Source of the DNA: Brachypterus glaber
Taxonomy: Eukaryota; Arthropoda; Insecta; Coleoptera; Kateretidae
DNA: 64,000 nt
Direction: 5' to 3'
Assembly (NCBI GenBank): GCA_958510825.1
Contig: OY294047.1
Location: 47,227,365 to 47,291,364 of the forward strand
A program made the translations under genes and the position numbers. This document shows, piece by piece, positions 20,464 through 32,628 of this stretch (positions are counted from its first letter, which is position 1; each line of letters begins with the position of its first letter). The notes below the pieces were generated by a model, which saw nothing but the letters and a program-made list of their open reading frames with translations, had not been told where the DNA came from and did no database searches.

Positions 20464-21781
20464 CTAAAAGTAATATGGCAGTGCTCTTTATATCAATTTG
20501 CTTAAACAAATATATTTTCATGGCAGCTTAAAAAGATATTTTTAAATATACATACTATCTTTAATAAGTACACTGAGTATTTCTTACTGTATTGAATACT
20601 TAACGATTTTGTATATATTGGACTTTTCAATTCAATTCAATTTCAACTCAAATTACTTGTATTTAATATTGTCAAATAGTCACATATATAATTACACAAT
20701 AGGCTGAGAAATATGCGGGAAAAATTCGCTGTTTTCATGAAAATTTTCTGTCTGGAAATAATTACGACCGGGCCGATGCCCCTGGAGTAATTATTTCCTT
20801 TGACAGCAAATTTGAATGAAAACTGAATTTCTGATAATTCGAAGAACCATGTGTAATTCGGAAGATTATTTTTTAACGATTTATAATATGTCAAACCAAC
20901 TTTTATATTTTTTTTATCGCAAATTGATTTGAACTGTTTTATTACTTATCTTAATATTTTTACCGGTATATTCTTTGATTTGGTTAATTTAATTACATTC
21001 TCAACTGCTAAACTAGAACTTTTTTGTCCATTTTTAAATTGCAAATTATAGTTCTGTCAATAGTTTAGTCACTTACTGCAGTACTGACTAGCGCGGTGAT
21101 GCGCTATGTTTGCAATCATGTTCATAAAGTCAACCTATAAAAGCTGTAATTACATTTGATAAAAAGAATATTTTGAGGTATTTTTTGGTAAGTAATAAAT
21201 TAATAACAATATTATAAATAGTTATATATTCATATTTAATTATTAATTAGTTTTAGGTATGAAATCTTGTAAAAGAGAAATACTAATTCTCTAATTAATT
21301 AGGCGGTGCTTTTAAACGTAATTATTAAAAGAAAAAGTAATTGTTCTTAGCCGTTTACGATAAAGCTAGATCGTAGTTATTAGTAAACACTTAAGCAAAT
21401 CTATATTATTTTCTACCAAAGCGATATACACAGACAACATTTCCAGAAAACAAAGCAAAAACTTTGTAAGGTTGCTACAGAATTCTAGGAACCATAGTTT
21501 TGGTCAAGTAAACGGCAGTTATAACACATAAAAAATTTCAACTACTCTTAAACAAACTATATTTTTATTACATATTTTTGGACGATGAAAATAAATTTGA
21601 CAATAAAAAAGCTGTGTTATCAGACAGACACATTATTTGACAACCCAAAATGTTCGATTTGTAGCCACATTATTTTAAATTATTGTTTATAGATACTATT
21701 TGGCAGATAGAATACTTAATATTTAGGTCTTTGCCTTGTTTTTGGGAATTTTTGCCAGTGTGCGATAGGAAAACAACATAC
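20464..21781 (-). other. Zasp66-like intron
   Basis: Contains an imperfect hairpin at 20722-20855 (TGGAAATAATTAC / GTAATTATTTCC with longer flanking pairing) that is probably a small MITE. The rest is AT-rich with no exon recognised. Confidence 0.55.
20722..20855. repeat. Imperfect hairpin, probable small MITE
   Basis: GTTTTCATGAAAATTTTCTG, TCTGGAAATAATTAC on the left pairs with GTAATTATTTCCTTTGACAG, CAAATTTGAATGAAAAC on the right around a GGGCC/GCCCC loop. Borders not fixed. Confidence 0.5.
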
Positions 21782-22510
21782 CTGGTATTGTTGTTGCACA
21801 GCTGCTTGATTATATTGTTGGGGAGCAGCTTGATATTGCTGCTGAGGTTGGGTTTGTTGTTGGACAGGCGGGGCTTGGTACTGTTGTTGGGGTGGTTGGT
21901 ATTGTTGTTGGGGAGGTTGGTATTGTTGTTGAGGTGGTTGGTATTGTTGTTGAGGTGGTTGGTATTGTGATTGGGGTGGTTGGTATTGTTGTTGAGTTGG
22001 CTGGTATTGTTGTTGGGGTTGGTATTGTTGTTGAGGAGGTTGGTATTGTTGTTGAGGGGGTTGATATTGTTGTTGGGGTGGTTGATATTGTTGTTGGGGT
22101 GGAGGGGCTTGGTATTGTTGGGTAGGTTGGTATTGTTGTTGGGGAGGTTGGTATTGTTGTTGGGGTGCTCTGTGATGTTGTTGGGGAGGTTGGTGTTGTT
22201 GTTGGGGAGGTTGATATTGTTGTTGAGGGGCTTGATATTGCTGCTGAGGAGCGTTATACTGGGGTGCGTATTGTGGTGACCTTGTGGGAGTACCAACTGG
22301 AGATTGGACTGGGGCCCACCCTTTGGAGGGGGTTGTTGGGCGGAAGCTACTAGGGCTTTGGTTCAAGTTTGGTGAGTGAGGAGATTGGACAATTGGAGAA
22401 GAATGGCCGCCAGCAGTAGAGACGTGTAAGGGGCGGTACGAGGGTTGAGGAGCCGATTGGGGAGCGTTATGCTGATGGCCAGCTGCCTGAGTGGAGTATT
22501 GTGGTCCACC
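21782..22510 (-). CDS. Zasp66: Zasp66-like gene, coding exon 5, Gln/Pro/Tyr tandem-repeat exon
   Basis: Encodes 243 residues in phase 0/0. The first third is Ser/Pro/Ala/His-rich (GGPQYSTQAAGHQHNAPQ, SPIVQSPHSPNLNQSPSSF, GWAPVQSPVGTPTRSPQY). The rest is a long array of the heptad-like unit Y-Q-P-P-Q-Q-Q, with variants YQAPQQQ, HQPPQQ and YQPTQQ, ending NQAAVQQQYQ. The acceptor ATTTGTCAG precedes 22510; donor GTATGT follows 21782. The repeats are coding microsatellite-like DNA and create long open frames in other frames and on the plus strand, which are shadows. Such an extended, disordered Q/P linker would separate the ZM region from the alternative C-termini. Repeat number is likely polymorphic. 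Confidence 0.82.
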
Positions 22511-23784
22511 CTGACAAATATAAAAAAAGGGAATTAAAAAAAAATCAAAAAAGTGGTCGTTTGGATATTCTTGTGTAGCTTTTTTTTTGTTAATATATCT
22601 GTTTTTATTGATCAAGAATCTCCAAACGTATTGTATTAAATTTTGATAGCTTATTTGCGATACACGTCCCATATACTCAAAAATAGACCACCAGATAAAA
22701 TGTGATCTGCTCACCTGCTTTATGCTTGAAGCATGCCAATATAAGTTTTATTATTATTATTAAATTGTGTTCATTAATTTTGTATTATATAATAATTTAC
22801 GATTATTTTCGTTATTATCAAGGATACGTATTTTCTATTAACATAGTTAAGTGTACAAAAAAAGTTCATATAATTTTAATTTATAATGAAAAAACCAGAG
22901 AACGTGAAATTCAGTACCTAAGGCTCTTTCAGAAGGCCATAAGTAGTTATGACTTTATACAGTGCTTGTCAAACGTCAGCCCCCCCCCTCTTAAACTTAT
23001 TAACGGCTCAAGATATTAACTTAAAATTTTGAACAAGTAAATAACATAATCTAAATTTTTGTTGGTAAATATTTAATATTTTTAGGGGGCACAATGAAGG
23101 CAGAAAATTATTAAATGGGCGTTTAATTTTTATTATTTTTTTTAATTTCCATTAATATAATTTTAATTAGTTTAACGGTCCTCCTTTCCATTACAAAAAT
23201 CCCCCTTGCCCCTGCCTCAATTGTGGCTACTAAACCTGTTAAATATATACCAACAAATAATTTGGGTCATATTATTTACGTGTCTCAAATTTTAAGTTTA
23301 TCTATAGCATTTAAAGGGGGACAGGCATTGTATAAAAATAACAAACTTCCTCAAAATCCATTGAGGTCGAAATTTCTAGCTTATCTTTAACTCACTAAAA
23401 CTATTCTTTTGAACTAAGTCTACTAAATTTTAGGTGTGCATATTGTCTTCGATTATATCGATAATAAATTATTTAAAAAATATTTTACTATTTTAAATTT
23501 TTTTACTAAAAAAAATATAATTATGAGTTAATACAAAATTAATCAATCCTGTAATTAATGTAAGCTTCTAAGGGGTGGAGTTTATAAGCTATAAACTAAT
23601 TAGTTTCACACTTAATTACCTCTGATAGCTTTTTTAGTTTAGTTCTAAAATTAATAGGTAAAGAGAGGGTTTTTCAGTAAAAAATTAATTCAGTAAACAA
23701 AATGTTTGAGTTCGGAGTTTACTAAATTTTAAGAGTAATTTTTACTGAAATTTTCTCTTGGTATATTTTAATAATAAAACTGAC
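22511..23784 (-). other. Zasp66-like intron with a small MITE
   Basis: Holds the element at 22960-23330; otherwise AT-rich with no coding signal. Confidence 0.6.
22960..23330. mobile_element. Decayed TA-flanked MITE related to the 35096 family
   Basis: The ends CAGTGCTTGTC / GACAGGCATTG have TA outside. The left arm has a C-run followed by CTCTTAAACTTATTAACGGC, recalling the 'CCCCCTCTTAACTTTTGAACG' region of the elements at 35096 and 49659. Arms pair loosely. Confidence 0.6.
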
Positions 23785-23858
23785 CTGGGATTGCACTGCA
23801 GCCTGCTCCTGAAATTCTCCGCTTTCGTTTGGTGGAGGCCAAGCTACCCTTTTAACGC
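23785..23858 (-). CDS. Zasp66: Zasp66-like gene, coding exon 4
   Basis: Encodes 25 residues: GVKRVAWPPPNESGEFQEQA, AVQSQ. The acceptor TTTTCAG precedes 23858, and it starts in phase 1. Donor GTCAGT follows 23785 (phase 0). It carries the motif A-W-P-P-P-N-E, one of a series of W-P-P motifs found also in exon 3 (TWPPTEY) and terminal exons A and B (KWPPEDV). Homology of these short exons suggests duplication of a W-P-P module. Confidence 0.82.
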
Positions 23859-25206
23859 CTGAAAAGTTTAAAATAAGTTAGAATCAAACTCTGACGATAT
23901 AATAAATATAACAAATTTTAGTTATTTTTGATTTTTATGGGCTCTTGGACACCTTAAAAATTGAAATATATAAAACTATGATTCGAGCAGTCTTTTTCTT
24001 TAACTTTCGCTTGGTTTGGACTTTTTGAAGAATAGTAAACTTGCTATGACACGCTGTAACATAATTTTGAAGAATTTGCTGGAATGGTATGAAAACCCTT
24101 GTCAAATTTTAAATCTTTACCTTGAATGGTTATAAATCATCGATATAAATTTTAAACGATTTAATAAAATTATTTATTATGTTTTATTCGCTTCTTCAGA
24201 GACTCGGAAGTAATAACCTTTGACTACATAGCATGGAAAGGAGAAACAAGCTGTCTAACATAATTAGGATCCTTCTTCCTAAAGGTAATTCGATTAATCA
24301 ATTAAATATGGGGCATAGTGACGAAGTAAACTATTTGACTTGACTTATTAGAAAAATGGGTAGTTATTTATTTTAAAGAGTTGTGGCATGTTTGGCAATT
24401 CACTATTTTTCCTTAAGAAAATACACTGCTTCATAAATAATATTTAATTGGAAAATCCCCGCAAAAATATTTTATTGTCCAGTTATTTCCTAAAAATAAA
24501 TTTATTGTTTTGTACGTTTAATTTTCAAATTTAATTTTTAATATCATCCAGAAATTTTATTACATATACTATGTTTATTACACACGTGATATTACTGAAA
24601 TATTTGTTGTGAATCACATTTAAATTAAAAGTATGATGCATAAAGTAACGTAGAACGTTAGCGTAGAAAAATTTATGATACCTACACTAAAATCTACATT
24701 AGTATCAAAAAGATATTATCGTTTGAAATCAGTCCAACTGTCTATTAACATTACAATTTTAGGTATTTTAAATTGGAAACACTTAATATATTTGTTTCTA
24801 GAGTATTATTGGTTAATTAAAATTTATATTTAAATATACTAAAATGTAGACATAGATATACCAATTTATAAACTATAACTACTACTATAGTCTGTCCAAT
24901 TATGCAAGATAGTAGTTTAAAATTCCCGCGATTTTTAAGCTACATCATTGGTTAAAAACTCGTACCTTTTAACATATAAAATATTTTGACATTTTTTGTC
25001 CATGACAATGATTGACGGTCGTTAAATCTAATAAAAGAAGAGAAAGTTACATAAAAAAATGTTATTTTGTATGGTATTGAAAAAGGTACTTTTTTGGTTT
25101 ATTCTTCATACACTCACACTAAATTAGCATATTCTACATATTGTACAAACGTAAATTATGTTAAACCCAAGGAAAACGTCAAATTTTTATGTTACAATTA
25201 CAACTT

Positions 25207-25325
25207 AGGGCCTATCCAGAGGTTCGCATAACAACCATTACGAGATACATGACGACACATCAAGCCAATCCTGGCATCGCATTCTTATGTACTATGCTTG
25301 TTATGTGAGTCTTTGGATAGGCCCT
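25207..25325. mobile_element. Short MITE in Zasp66-like intron
   Basis: The ends AGGGCCTATCCAGAG and CTTTGGATAGGCCCT are inverted, followed by CGCATAACAA / TTGTTATGTG. 119 bases, non-coding. Confidence 0.72.
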
Positions 25326-26099
25326 TTCCAGGAAAACAGTACTGACATCTGTTAAATTTTTGATACACTACGATTTATGCATAATTATGCTATTTATGCG
25401 TTCTATGGTGTAAAACGGGCCGCGTCCCTTACTATCTTCCATAACTGGACTGAGAATAGCACTGTGCAACTATTTTTACCCATATAAAGTTAAAATATTT
25501 TATTAATATAATAAAATCCTAGTACTAGGCTACTTAAGTAGCCTGGATTTGCGCAATTAAGTACTTTAAAAACTCAAGTTCTTTTTTGGATTTTGATTAT
25601 AATTTTTAGCAAATTATTTTAATAAATAGGTATTAATTATATTTAACTAATTATATTTAACAAGTTAAAATTAAGTTAACCTGTTTTCTTGGGTTACTGG
25701 TGTCAATTGTCTTTGTTATCTGATAGCAGGTTACTTTAACCCAAATCCTTTAGAAAAAATTGTTCTCTTGGATTAAAAACTAGTAAAATAATGTTGACTT
25801 TTAAAGCTACTAGTGAAAAATTGCGCATCGCTGGTATTGTAATTAACAAATCTTGCAATTTTGTAATATGGGAAAATATTGGTAGAAATAATTTTTTCAC
25901 TGTAAAAACAGCTCTTGCAAAAAATAGCGGTTCCAACCCAACAATTAGAAGTGATAAGTGATGAGTTTTTAAAATAACTAAAATCCAGACCATGCTTCCT
26001 GATTCTTAGCCTATTTATATATTTACTTTGAATAAGTATTTTCGACGGACTTGTTGAGTTAAACATTTATAACGATAATTTATAGCCCATTCGAATGTT

Positions 26100-27060
26100 A
26101 AGTCAAAATATTCAAGAGTTTAAACATAAAATAATAAATTATTTTAGATATTTATATAAATTATGTCAAAATAAACAAGAATTTTGTTATAAATTGTTTA
26201 ACATTTCAATATTTTTATTGAATGGTAAGTATTAGAATGAATTTACATTAATTCTACTATAAAATCAATTAGGTTTCTGATTTGTATATCTTAGGACTTT
26301 TTACCTTCAGATCGTTGTTTATTTATCCGGTACTTAACCTGGCAGATAAACAATACATACCCGACTAATAAATATCTCTCAGCATGTAAAAAAATTGGCT
26401 CATAGGATGTTTCTCAAAAATAACAATAACATCAACAATGCAATGGGTTCTTTGAAAGAGTAACAAGTAAGAATAGGATAAATTATAAAACCATGTAGTA
26501 CAGGGCAAAAAGGGCTAACAATGATTTAGTTAAGTCAAAATATTCAAGAGTTTAATCATAAAATATTAAATTATTTTAAATATTTATATAAATATCTCAA
26601 AATAAACTAGAATTGGATTTTATTATCATTTTTTTTAACATACATACATTGCCTTCACATTGCAATGGGACTTCCGAAAGAATTCACACAATTTGGATAG
26701 AATAAAGAGCAAAACTGTGTGATACAGTGGGAGAAGGTGAAAAATGGCTAACAATTAGTCTACCAAATTATTCACCAGCTCTTTATTTAAAATTATCTGA
26801 TAGATGTAGGATGGATACTTTAATTGTTAATCTATAAAATAAAGTACCGAATATTATTCGGCGAAAAATAACTATCCAGAGGTGAAAGGACTAGTTCATA
26901 ATATATTTCTTAAAGATAACAATACCATCCACCATTCAATGGGTTCTTCGAAAGATTTCATACATAGTAAAACTGCAACGGGGTTTTCCAAAGAATTCAT
27001 ACAAGTTAAGGTAAAATAAAAAAGTGTGATACTGATAGAGGGAGTCAAAAATGATTGGTG
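26100..27060. repeat. Degenerate tandem repeat block, about 430-base units
   Basis: AAAATATTCAAGAGTTTAA and the following 60 bases occur at about 26105 and again at about 26535. A second marker, CAATGGG(T/A)CTTC plus GAAAGA, recurs at about 26440, 26662, 26937 and, weakly, 26980. These indicate two to three decayed tandem units in the intron. Confidence 0.6.
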
Positions 27061-28249
27061 TAACTAATTTTTAACCAGACCCTTATTAAATTATTAAATG
27101 TGCTTAATTACTTAAATTAAATTAAACTTTTTTAAGATTTTTTAAAGCATATTCTCCAATGTTTGCGCTATACGTTATAGACTTATTTATGTGTTTACTT
27201 ATATGAAATATAAGTATAAATTATATTTAATATAAGTATAAATTTTATAAAAATAAAAAAACATTGTTATATGACAATTAATATTAACTGGCTTTAGATT
27301 CATATTTTATAAATTTATGTACATCTTTTGATGTAAACATAAGATATTAGTGCACAATATCCATACATTACTAAACTGATATATTTTTTTACGTGCATTA
27401 AAAATATTTGTGCAAGGCCAAAAAACAATTGCACATTATTATTTTAAAATCTAGTAGGTATATCATATTTTATATTTTAAAAACAAATATTAATTCGAAT
27501 TAATGTTTAAACCAGTGCCAAAATGAAATATATAAAACAGATAAGTCAAAACATTGAGTCATCCAAAAATTTTGAGTACATACAATGTATGGGTTATTAT
27601 ATAGGTATTTACCAAACTAATTCTACACCAAGTACTGACACTGACAAATAAAATTGTCTAATTTATAAAGCCAGGTGCCTTTTTCCGCGGTTGCCAAGCG
27701 GCGTTGCCAATAAGTATTAAAATTCCCTAAAATCTAAGAATACAATATTTTGAACAGACGATTTTCAAAAAGAAAGGTTAATTGTCAAATGATTTGACAG
27801 TCGAATTTCAAATGTGGTATACTTTATTGCATTAGTTTTAAAATACTTGATTGATTGGTGGAATCTTTCTCGTGGAATTAGGGTTTATTTAAATACGTAG
27901 AGCCTAGGCCATGTCACCAGTTGGTGTAAATGTATTAATGATTCATTAACTAGTAATTAATTTTTAATTTTTAAAATGGTAAAAAGGATTTTGATAATAA
28001 TTTTATCTGGAAAACTGATATTTTAGTTAAAATATTAAGATTAATATGAATCACAAGCATTTAACATTAAAAAAAAAAAGTAAAAATATGTTGAATGTAC
28101 CAAAACAAAAATAAATAAAAATTATAAAAAGCATAAGAAATAAATGCAAAATATGTCAAAATTAATTTAAAATAATAAAATAAAACATGTTTTTAGTATT
28201 TTCACATATTTTTGCCCAAGTTAAGGGTAATTTTATTAAATTATTAAAA

Positions 28250-28530
28250 AACAATTACAAAAAAATCATGCATTTAAAAAATTAAATTGTACGTGTCCTT
28301 AATTTTAAATCATAAATAAAAACAAAAGACGACAAATAAGTTACCTTGGCGTATATATTTCTAAACAGTTTTGCGCAAAGGTAATTTGATTAAATTACCA
28401 AAGTTCACAATAAAAAAGCATGCATCAAAAATAAATTGCATATGTAATCTTTAAAATTTAAAAAACGACGAATAAATTTACCTTTAACGTAAATATTTTC
28501 AAATAATTTTGCACAGATTAAATGTTAATC
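28250..28530. repeat. Tandem duplication of about 140 bases
   Basis: Two successive units each run through a CATGCAT motif, GACGA(C)AAATAA, a TTACCTTGG/TTACCTTTA segment, and AAACAGTTTTGCGCA / AAATAATTTTGCACA. It lies 125 bases from exon 3. No coding content is apparent. Confidence 0.55.
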
Positions 28531-28653
28531 ACAACACGATATTTGCCAATTAAAGCACAGTGGCGTACAGAGAAGAGGCACATCAAAAAATAGAAAAAAT
28601 AGTGGGGGCATGTGCGCACACTCAGATTTAATGAACAAAATTAATAATTTTAC

Positions 28654-28761
28654 CTGGTACCACGGTGTCTTTAAAAACGCCTTGAATTTTGTTCTTATTT
28701 TCGTATTCAGTCGGCGGCCATGTTATATTTTCTCGTAGAGGCCTCGATCCGTAATCGTTAC
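28654..28761 (-). CDS. Zasp66: Zasp66-like gene, coding exon 3
   Basis: Encodes 36 residues in phase 1/1: SNDYGSRPLRENITWPPTEY, ENKNKIQGVFKDTVVP. The acceptor AATTTCGTAG precedes 28761; donor GTAAAA follows 28654. It contains R-P-L-R-E-N-I-T-W-P-P, resembling the K-x-L-R-G-D-L-K-W-P-P of the terminal exons. Because it enters and leaves in phase 1, it can be skipped, or joined to any terminal exon, without a frameshift. Confidence 0.82.
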
Positions 28762-29011
28762 CTACGAAATTTTGTCACGTGACTAACTTTTCCGTGAAAA
28801 CAGATTGAATGAAACAGAGCAAATTTAGAAAGATGAAGCAAATGAAACGAAATGTTTAAAGATTAAATCGTCAGGAGCAATTTAAATGATTTATGAGATG
28901 ATTAATGTTAGTACGTGATCATTTTCCAATAATTATGTGTTAACACTGCACGACAAAAATTTTGTATTATATTTGAATTTGTTTATTTAAGTTTTGAACG
29001 GTGGACATCTA

Positions 29012-29755
29012 AGGGGCTGTCATTATATTACGTAACGCGCCTGGGGGGGGGGGGGTCAGAGAAATTGTTACAGATTGTGACAGGGGGAGGGGGGTCTAGG
29101 TAAACGTTACGTAACGGAATTTAATAAATTTAATGTTTATTTCCTAAGCTTGCCAGATGTATTTTTATTTTAACATAAATTACTATTTAGTGGCCCATAA
29201 TTCCCTTTTTCACACAAAAATTGACGAAACTATGCATATTTAAATAATATTGTAATCAGTAAAAAAACTGTTGACGTTGATATTAAAAAAAAAAATCTTA
29301 CGGCCCTGTTCTTGCGTGATCTTGCCAATGAATCATCGGCGATGATACATTTTCGCGCGGAATGTGTACTCACAGAACACCAATGTGTGTACTATTTTGT
29401 CTACCTGTGCATAAACAATATACGTGTTATATGTGACACTCAGTGTAAAAAGAGGTACCTGGTATTTTTTCCCTGTGTGATATTGATTATGAATATTTTT
29501 TTAAAGTTTGAGTGATTTTTTCGTGTAATTTTTTTTTTAAGGTTATGTTATACTATATTTTAGGTTCATGTTTGTTTTGTCGAGAAAAACGAATCAATAG
29601 TGAGAATACAGTTAAATTTATTGCGAAACAAAAATTTTATATTGTTACGCGTTACACAAGGGGGGGATGTTGGTAAATGTGACAGTTTGTTACACAGGGG
29701 GGAGGGGGGTCATTTTTTTTTGAAAAATTGCCTTACGTAATATATGGACAGCCCC
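29012..29755. mobile_element. Palindromic MITE, 'TTACGTAA' type
   Basis: The ends AGGGGCTGTC / GACAGCCCC with TA outside are followed by ATATTACGTAACGC and its counterpart TTACGTAATATA. Long G runs and G/C-skewed segments occur near both ends (29042-29052, 29660-29710). The small element at 58740-58884 and the fragment at 38294-38545 share the subterminal TTACGTAACGC block. Non-coding. Confidence 0.82.
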
Positions 29756-29831
29756 TAACTTAAAAATTATTTTTTTTAACTGCTATTTTAACCGGATATA
29801 TTTTTTTAAACGTTACATATATTTAAATATA

Positions 29832-31094
29832 GGGGAACAGGGGGCACAGTGAGTCACTTACTTTTTCAGAGCGCATATTTTTTAAAGTTTTTACAATAAC
29901 TCAGATTTTTTTTCACACTACGTTTCTTTGATCTTTAAGCTAACATAATTTGCAGGTTTAAATTAAAAATGAATAGACCATGATTTTTTACAAGTACTTT
30001 TTTGACAGTATGATTTGATTCACTGAGCCCCCAGTACGGGGTACAGTGAATCACTGCAAGGGGTACAGTTAATCGTGATATTTAAATAAATTTAGTCAAT
30101 TTATTAATTAAAAAAAAATGTTTATTTTAGATACCTACATAGTTAAATAAATTAAACTCTTTGGTAACATAAAACAAAACTTAAAATTAATTAACGTAGG
30201 TAAATCAAAACCTTAAAAATGAAACTCTTAAGTAAGAAAAAAAAAAACAAAAGTCAAAATAAACTAACGTAAATTAAGACCCTGAAAAGCAATGTTAAAT
30301 GTATACATTGATTGTATATTGTATAAACCAATTTTCAAAAAAATCATCACCACCCCTAAGGGGGTGGATTTGTAAAAAAATAATTTCAAGATTTAGTTTT
30401 AACAATCTCAAAAACCCCCATTTTCAAATTTTCACGAAAATATGAAAAATATTTTAAAATATTACCCCCTTACCACTGCGGGGGTGGAGAATTTTTTTAT
30501 TATCAGATTATAATGAAATTTTCAAATTTTTGTAAACAAATATTGTTCTCGCTCGGGATTTTTTTTGGTGAACAATCCCGAGCGAGAACTTTTGGTAACA
30601 TACCTGTATGCCAAAGTCTCTAGCTTAAAGCGTTCTTAAGTTATCGTGCCCACAAGATTTCCCGGACAGACCGACCAATTGATCATGAGCCACTGTGTCC
30701 AATCGGTCTTTGACTCACTGTGTCCCCACAGTAACCAGACCAATTCAAAGTGGACATAAAAAAACATACCAAATATCTGATAAATTTGTGTAAACACACT
30801 TATTAAGGAGTTAATAAAGAATATAAAAATACTAAATTACACTGGAATTTACGTAAAAGTAGTAAAAATATACCTAATTAACAGCTTAACAAAAAAAATA
30901 CTTTCATTATTTATTTTTTGCAGCCACCTCTTCGCTTCAACAAACGTCACGCAGGTTTGCCGGCAACTGACCCTTTATCTAGAGAAACGTCTTCTTAGCC
31001 CGCCATTAGAAACCGGCGTTTCTAAAACTAATATTGGTAGAGTTATAGTCAACGATTCATTGTGTCCAATGACTCACTGTGCCCCCTGTTCCCC
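29832..31094. mobile_element. Palindromic TA-flanked element with internal hairpin
   Basis: The ends GGGGAACAGGGGGCACAGTG / CACTGTGCCCCCTGTTCCCC are an exact 20-base inverted pair, extended by AGTCA/TGACT and flanked by TA. 'Cactgtgtcc / gactcactgtg' words are repeated internally. A perfect 16-base stem (GTTCTCGCTCGGGATT / AATCCCGAGCGAGAAC) lies at 30543-30592. A GC-richer patch near 30920-31020 was examined for coding and not recognised. Confidence 0.85.
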
Positions 31095-31657
31095 TATTCA
31101 AATTTGGATCAGGGTTGAAACTGATCATTAAGTTTTCATGTAGTAAAACAATATTTTCTTATTAAGTTTTTAAAAGTAAGTTTTTTCTTTTTGTATATAA
31201 CTCAAGGTGGGAAATTATTGCAAAGGTCCGAATACTAAGAATAATATGGGTAATGTCTATAAAAAAATCTAAAAAGAAATTGTTAAAATTATTTTACATT
31301 AAATATAAAAGATATTAAATCTGCACTAAAATGTTGTTGGGTAGTGTAATCGTTTATTTAAAAATATTTATAAGCTTATGTCTCGCAAAAGTGCACACAG
31401 GTGCTTTGAGTTATTTTTAAATTAGTTTGCAATAGTTTTACAAATTATATTTAGCTTGCGATACCAAAGGTATACCTACACTAAAAATGTTAATTAACTG
31501 AAATTTTTTATCCATAGATCAAAAAAAAAATCGAATAATTAGCGAACATTTGTTGACATAAAAAGACGCAAAAATAGATGAATATGAGGTATTTCTCCTA
31601 TAAATAACGTTTTTTACTTTTATTATTTATTTTAAATTTTAAATATAGGTATTTATA

Positions 31658-32243
31658 CAGCCTGACCAGAACTCGCGTACAGAAATTTGAGGGTATATTA
31701 AAAACCCTCTGGAAAATATGAAAATTATGTCAAAAAAAATCCATCTTCGTTCAATTCAAAAATAAGAACGCTTTAAGTGGACCAATACTGTTGCTGATGT
31801 TAAATTACCTTTAAACGTTGAATTTGTAGCTATGGAAGTAAATTTAATTATTGCAGGTACATATTCTGTAGGTTGAAATGGTGATTAATGTGACATAAAT
31901 ATTTATTAATCTCAAAAAAACCACCGCCGGATTGAGTGACCCTATAAAAATAGAATATTCGATAGCCTCTGTCGGTTTTGTCAAAAAATTTTAACCTAAA
32001 AAGATTCTAAAGTTGAAAGTCTCAAACAATGCACGCGTCAACAATTAAAATGCAAACATAGTAACTAATAAGTAGGGAAAAACTAATTTGTAGGTAATTT
32101 AACATGAGCAACAGGATTGGTCAGATTAAATAGCTTCCTTTTTAATTAGTATTGAAGATGGATTTTTTTTAAATTTTTTTCATATTTTCCAGAGGGTTGT
32201 AATATACCCTCAAATTTCTGTAAGCGAGTTCTGGACAAGGTTG
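31658..32243. mobile_element. Palindromic MITE, 586 bases
   Basis: The ends CAGCCTGACCAGAACTCGC / GCGAGTTCTGGACAAGGTTG are flanked by TA. The arms pair through CAGAAATTTGAGGGTATATT and CCCTCTGGAAAATATGAAAA. The terminal words resemble the right end of the element at 48729-49461 (ACGAGTTCTGGAACAGGCTG). Confidence 0.87.
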
Positions 32244-32518
32244 TATATAAAAAAAAATTTAAAAGCAACCCTGATACTAAATTTTTATTTATAAACTTTT
32301 TGTGGTGCCTATTAATAATAGTTTTTAATTTAATATATACTCTTTTGCGTAGACCCACGTAAAAGAATACCTGGTAGAATTTTATCTAATATTTTTCTCT
32401 CGAATAAACTTAAGTTAATAATATTTTTTAATTAATATTTTTTATGTAGCTATTAATGAAAATGTAAAAAAAAAATAAAAAAAAGCGATCTACAAAAATC
32501 ATTATTATTGTTACTTAC

Positions 32519-32628
32519 TCGCATGATGTCCGTTTCGTTGGCGGTGTTCTTCTTCTTCAAGCATTCGCAAAACTGCGGAATTTTGAAGATTTTGTGGTTT
32601 TCCAACATTTGGATTGTGGAAGTTTACA
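32519..32628 (-). CDS. Zasp66: Zasp66-like gene, coding exon 2 (end of ZM region)
   Basis: Encodes 37 residues: GVNFHNPNVGKPQNLQNSAV, LRMLEEEEHRQRNGHHA. This continues the ZM (Zasp-like motif) segment begun in exon 1 and ends in the acidic 'SAVLRMLEEEE' that closes the motif in insect Zasp proteins ('EVLKFLREEE' in Zasp52). The acceptor TTGGTTTCAG precedes 32628; donor GTAAGT follows 32519. It is entered in phase 2 and left in phase 1. The ZM motif is known to help target Zasp/ALP/Cypher proteins to Z-discs and alpha-actinin. Confidence 0.88.

Larger units (their letters stand above)
23859..28653 (-). other. Zasp66-like intron, 4.8 kb
   Basis: Contains a 119-bp MITE (25207-25325), a degenerate tandem repeat block (about 26100-27060), and a tandem duplication (28250-28530). 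The rest is AT-rich with no exon recognised. Short open frames here are not supported by splice or domain evidence. Confidence 0.55.
28762..32518 (-). other. Zasp66-like intron, 3.8 kb, mostly MITEs
   Basis: Three TA-flanked palindromic elements (29012-29755, 29832-31094, 31658-32243) make up about two thirds of it. The rest is AT-rich with no exon recognised. Confidence 0.65.

Noticed and set aside
21670..22353. Several long open frames on both strands over the Zasp66 repeat exon
   Set aside because: They are other-frame readings of the Y-Q-P-P-Q-Q-Q minisatellite; only the minus frame with phase-compatible splice sites at 22510 and 21782 fits the gene.
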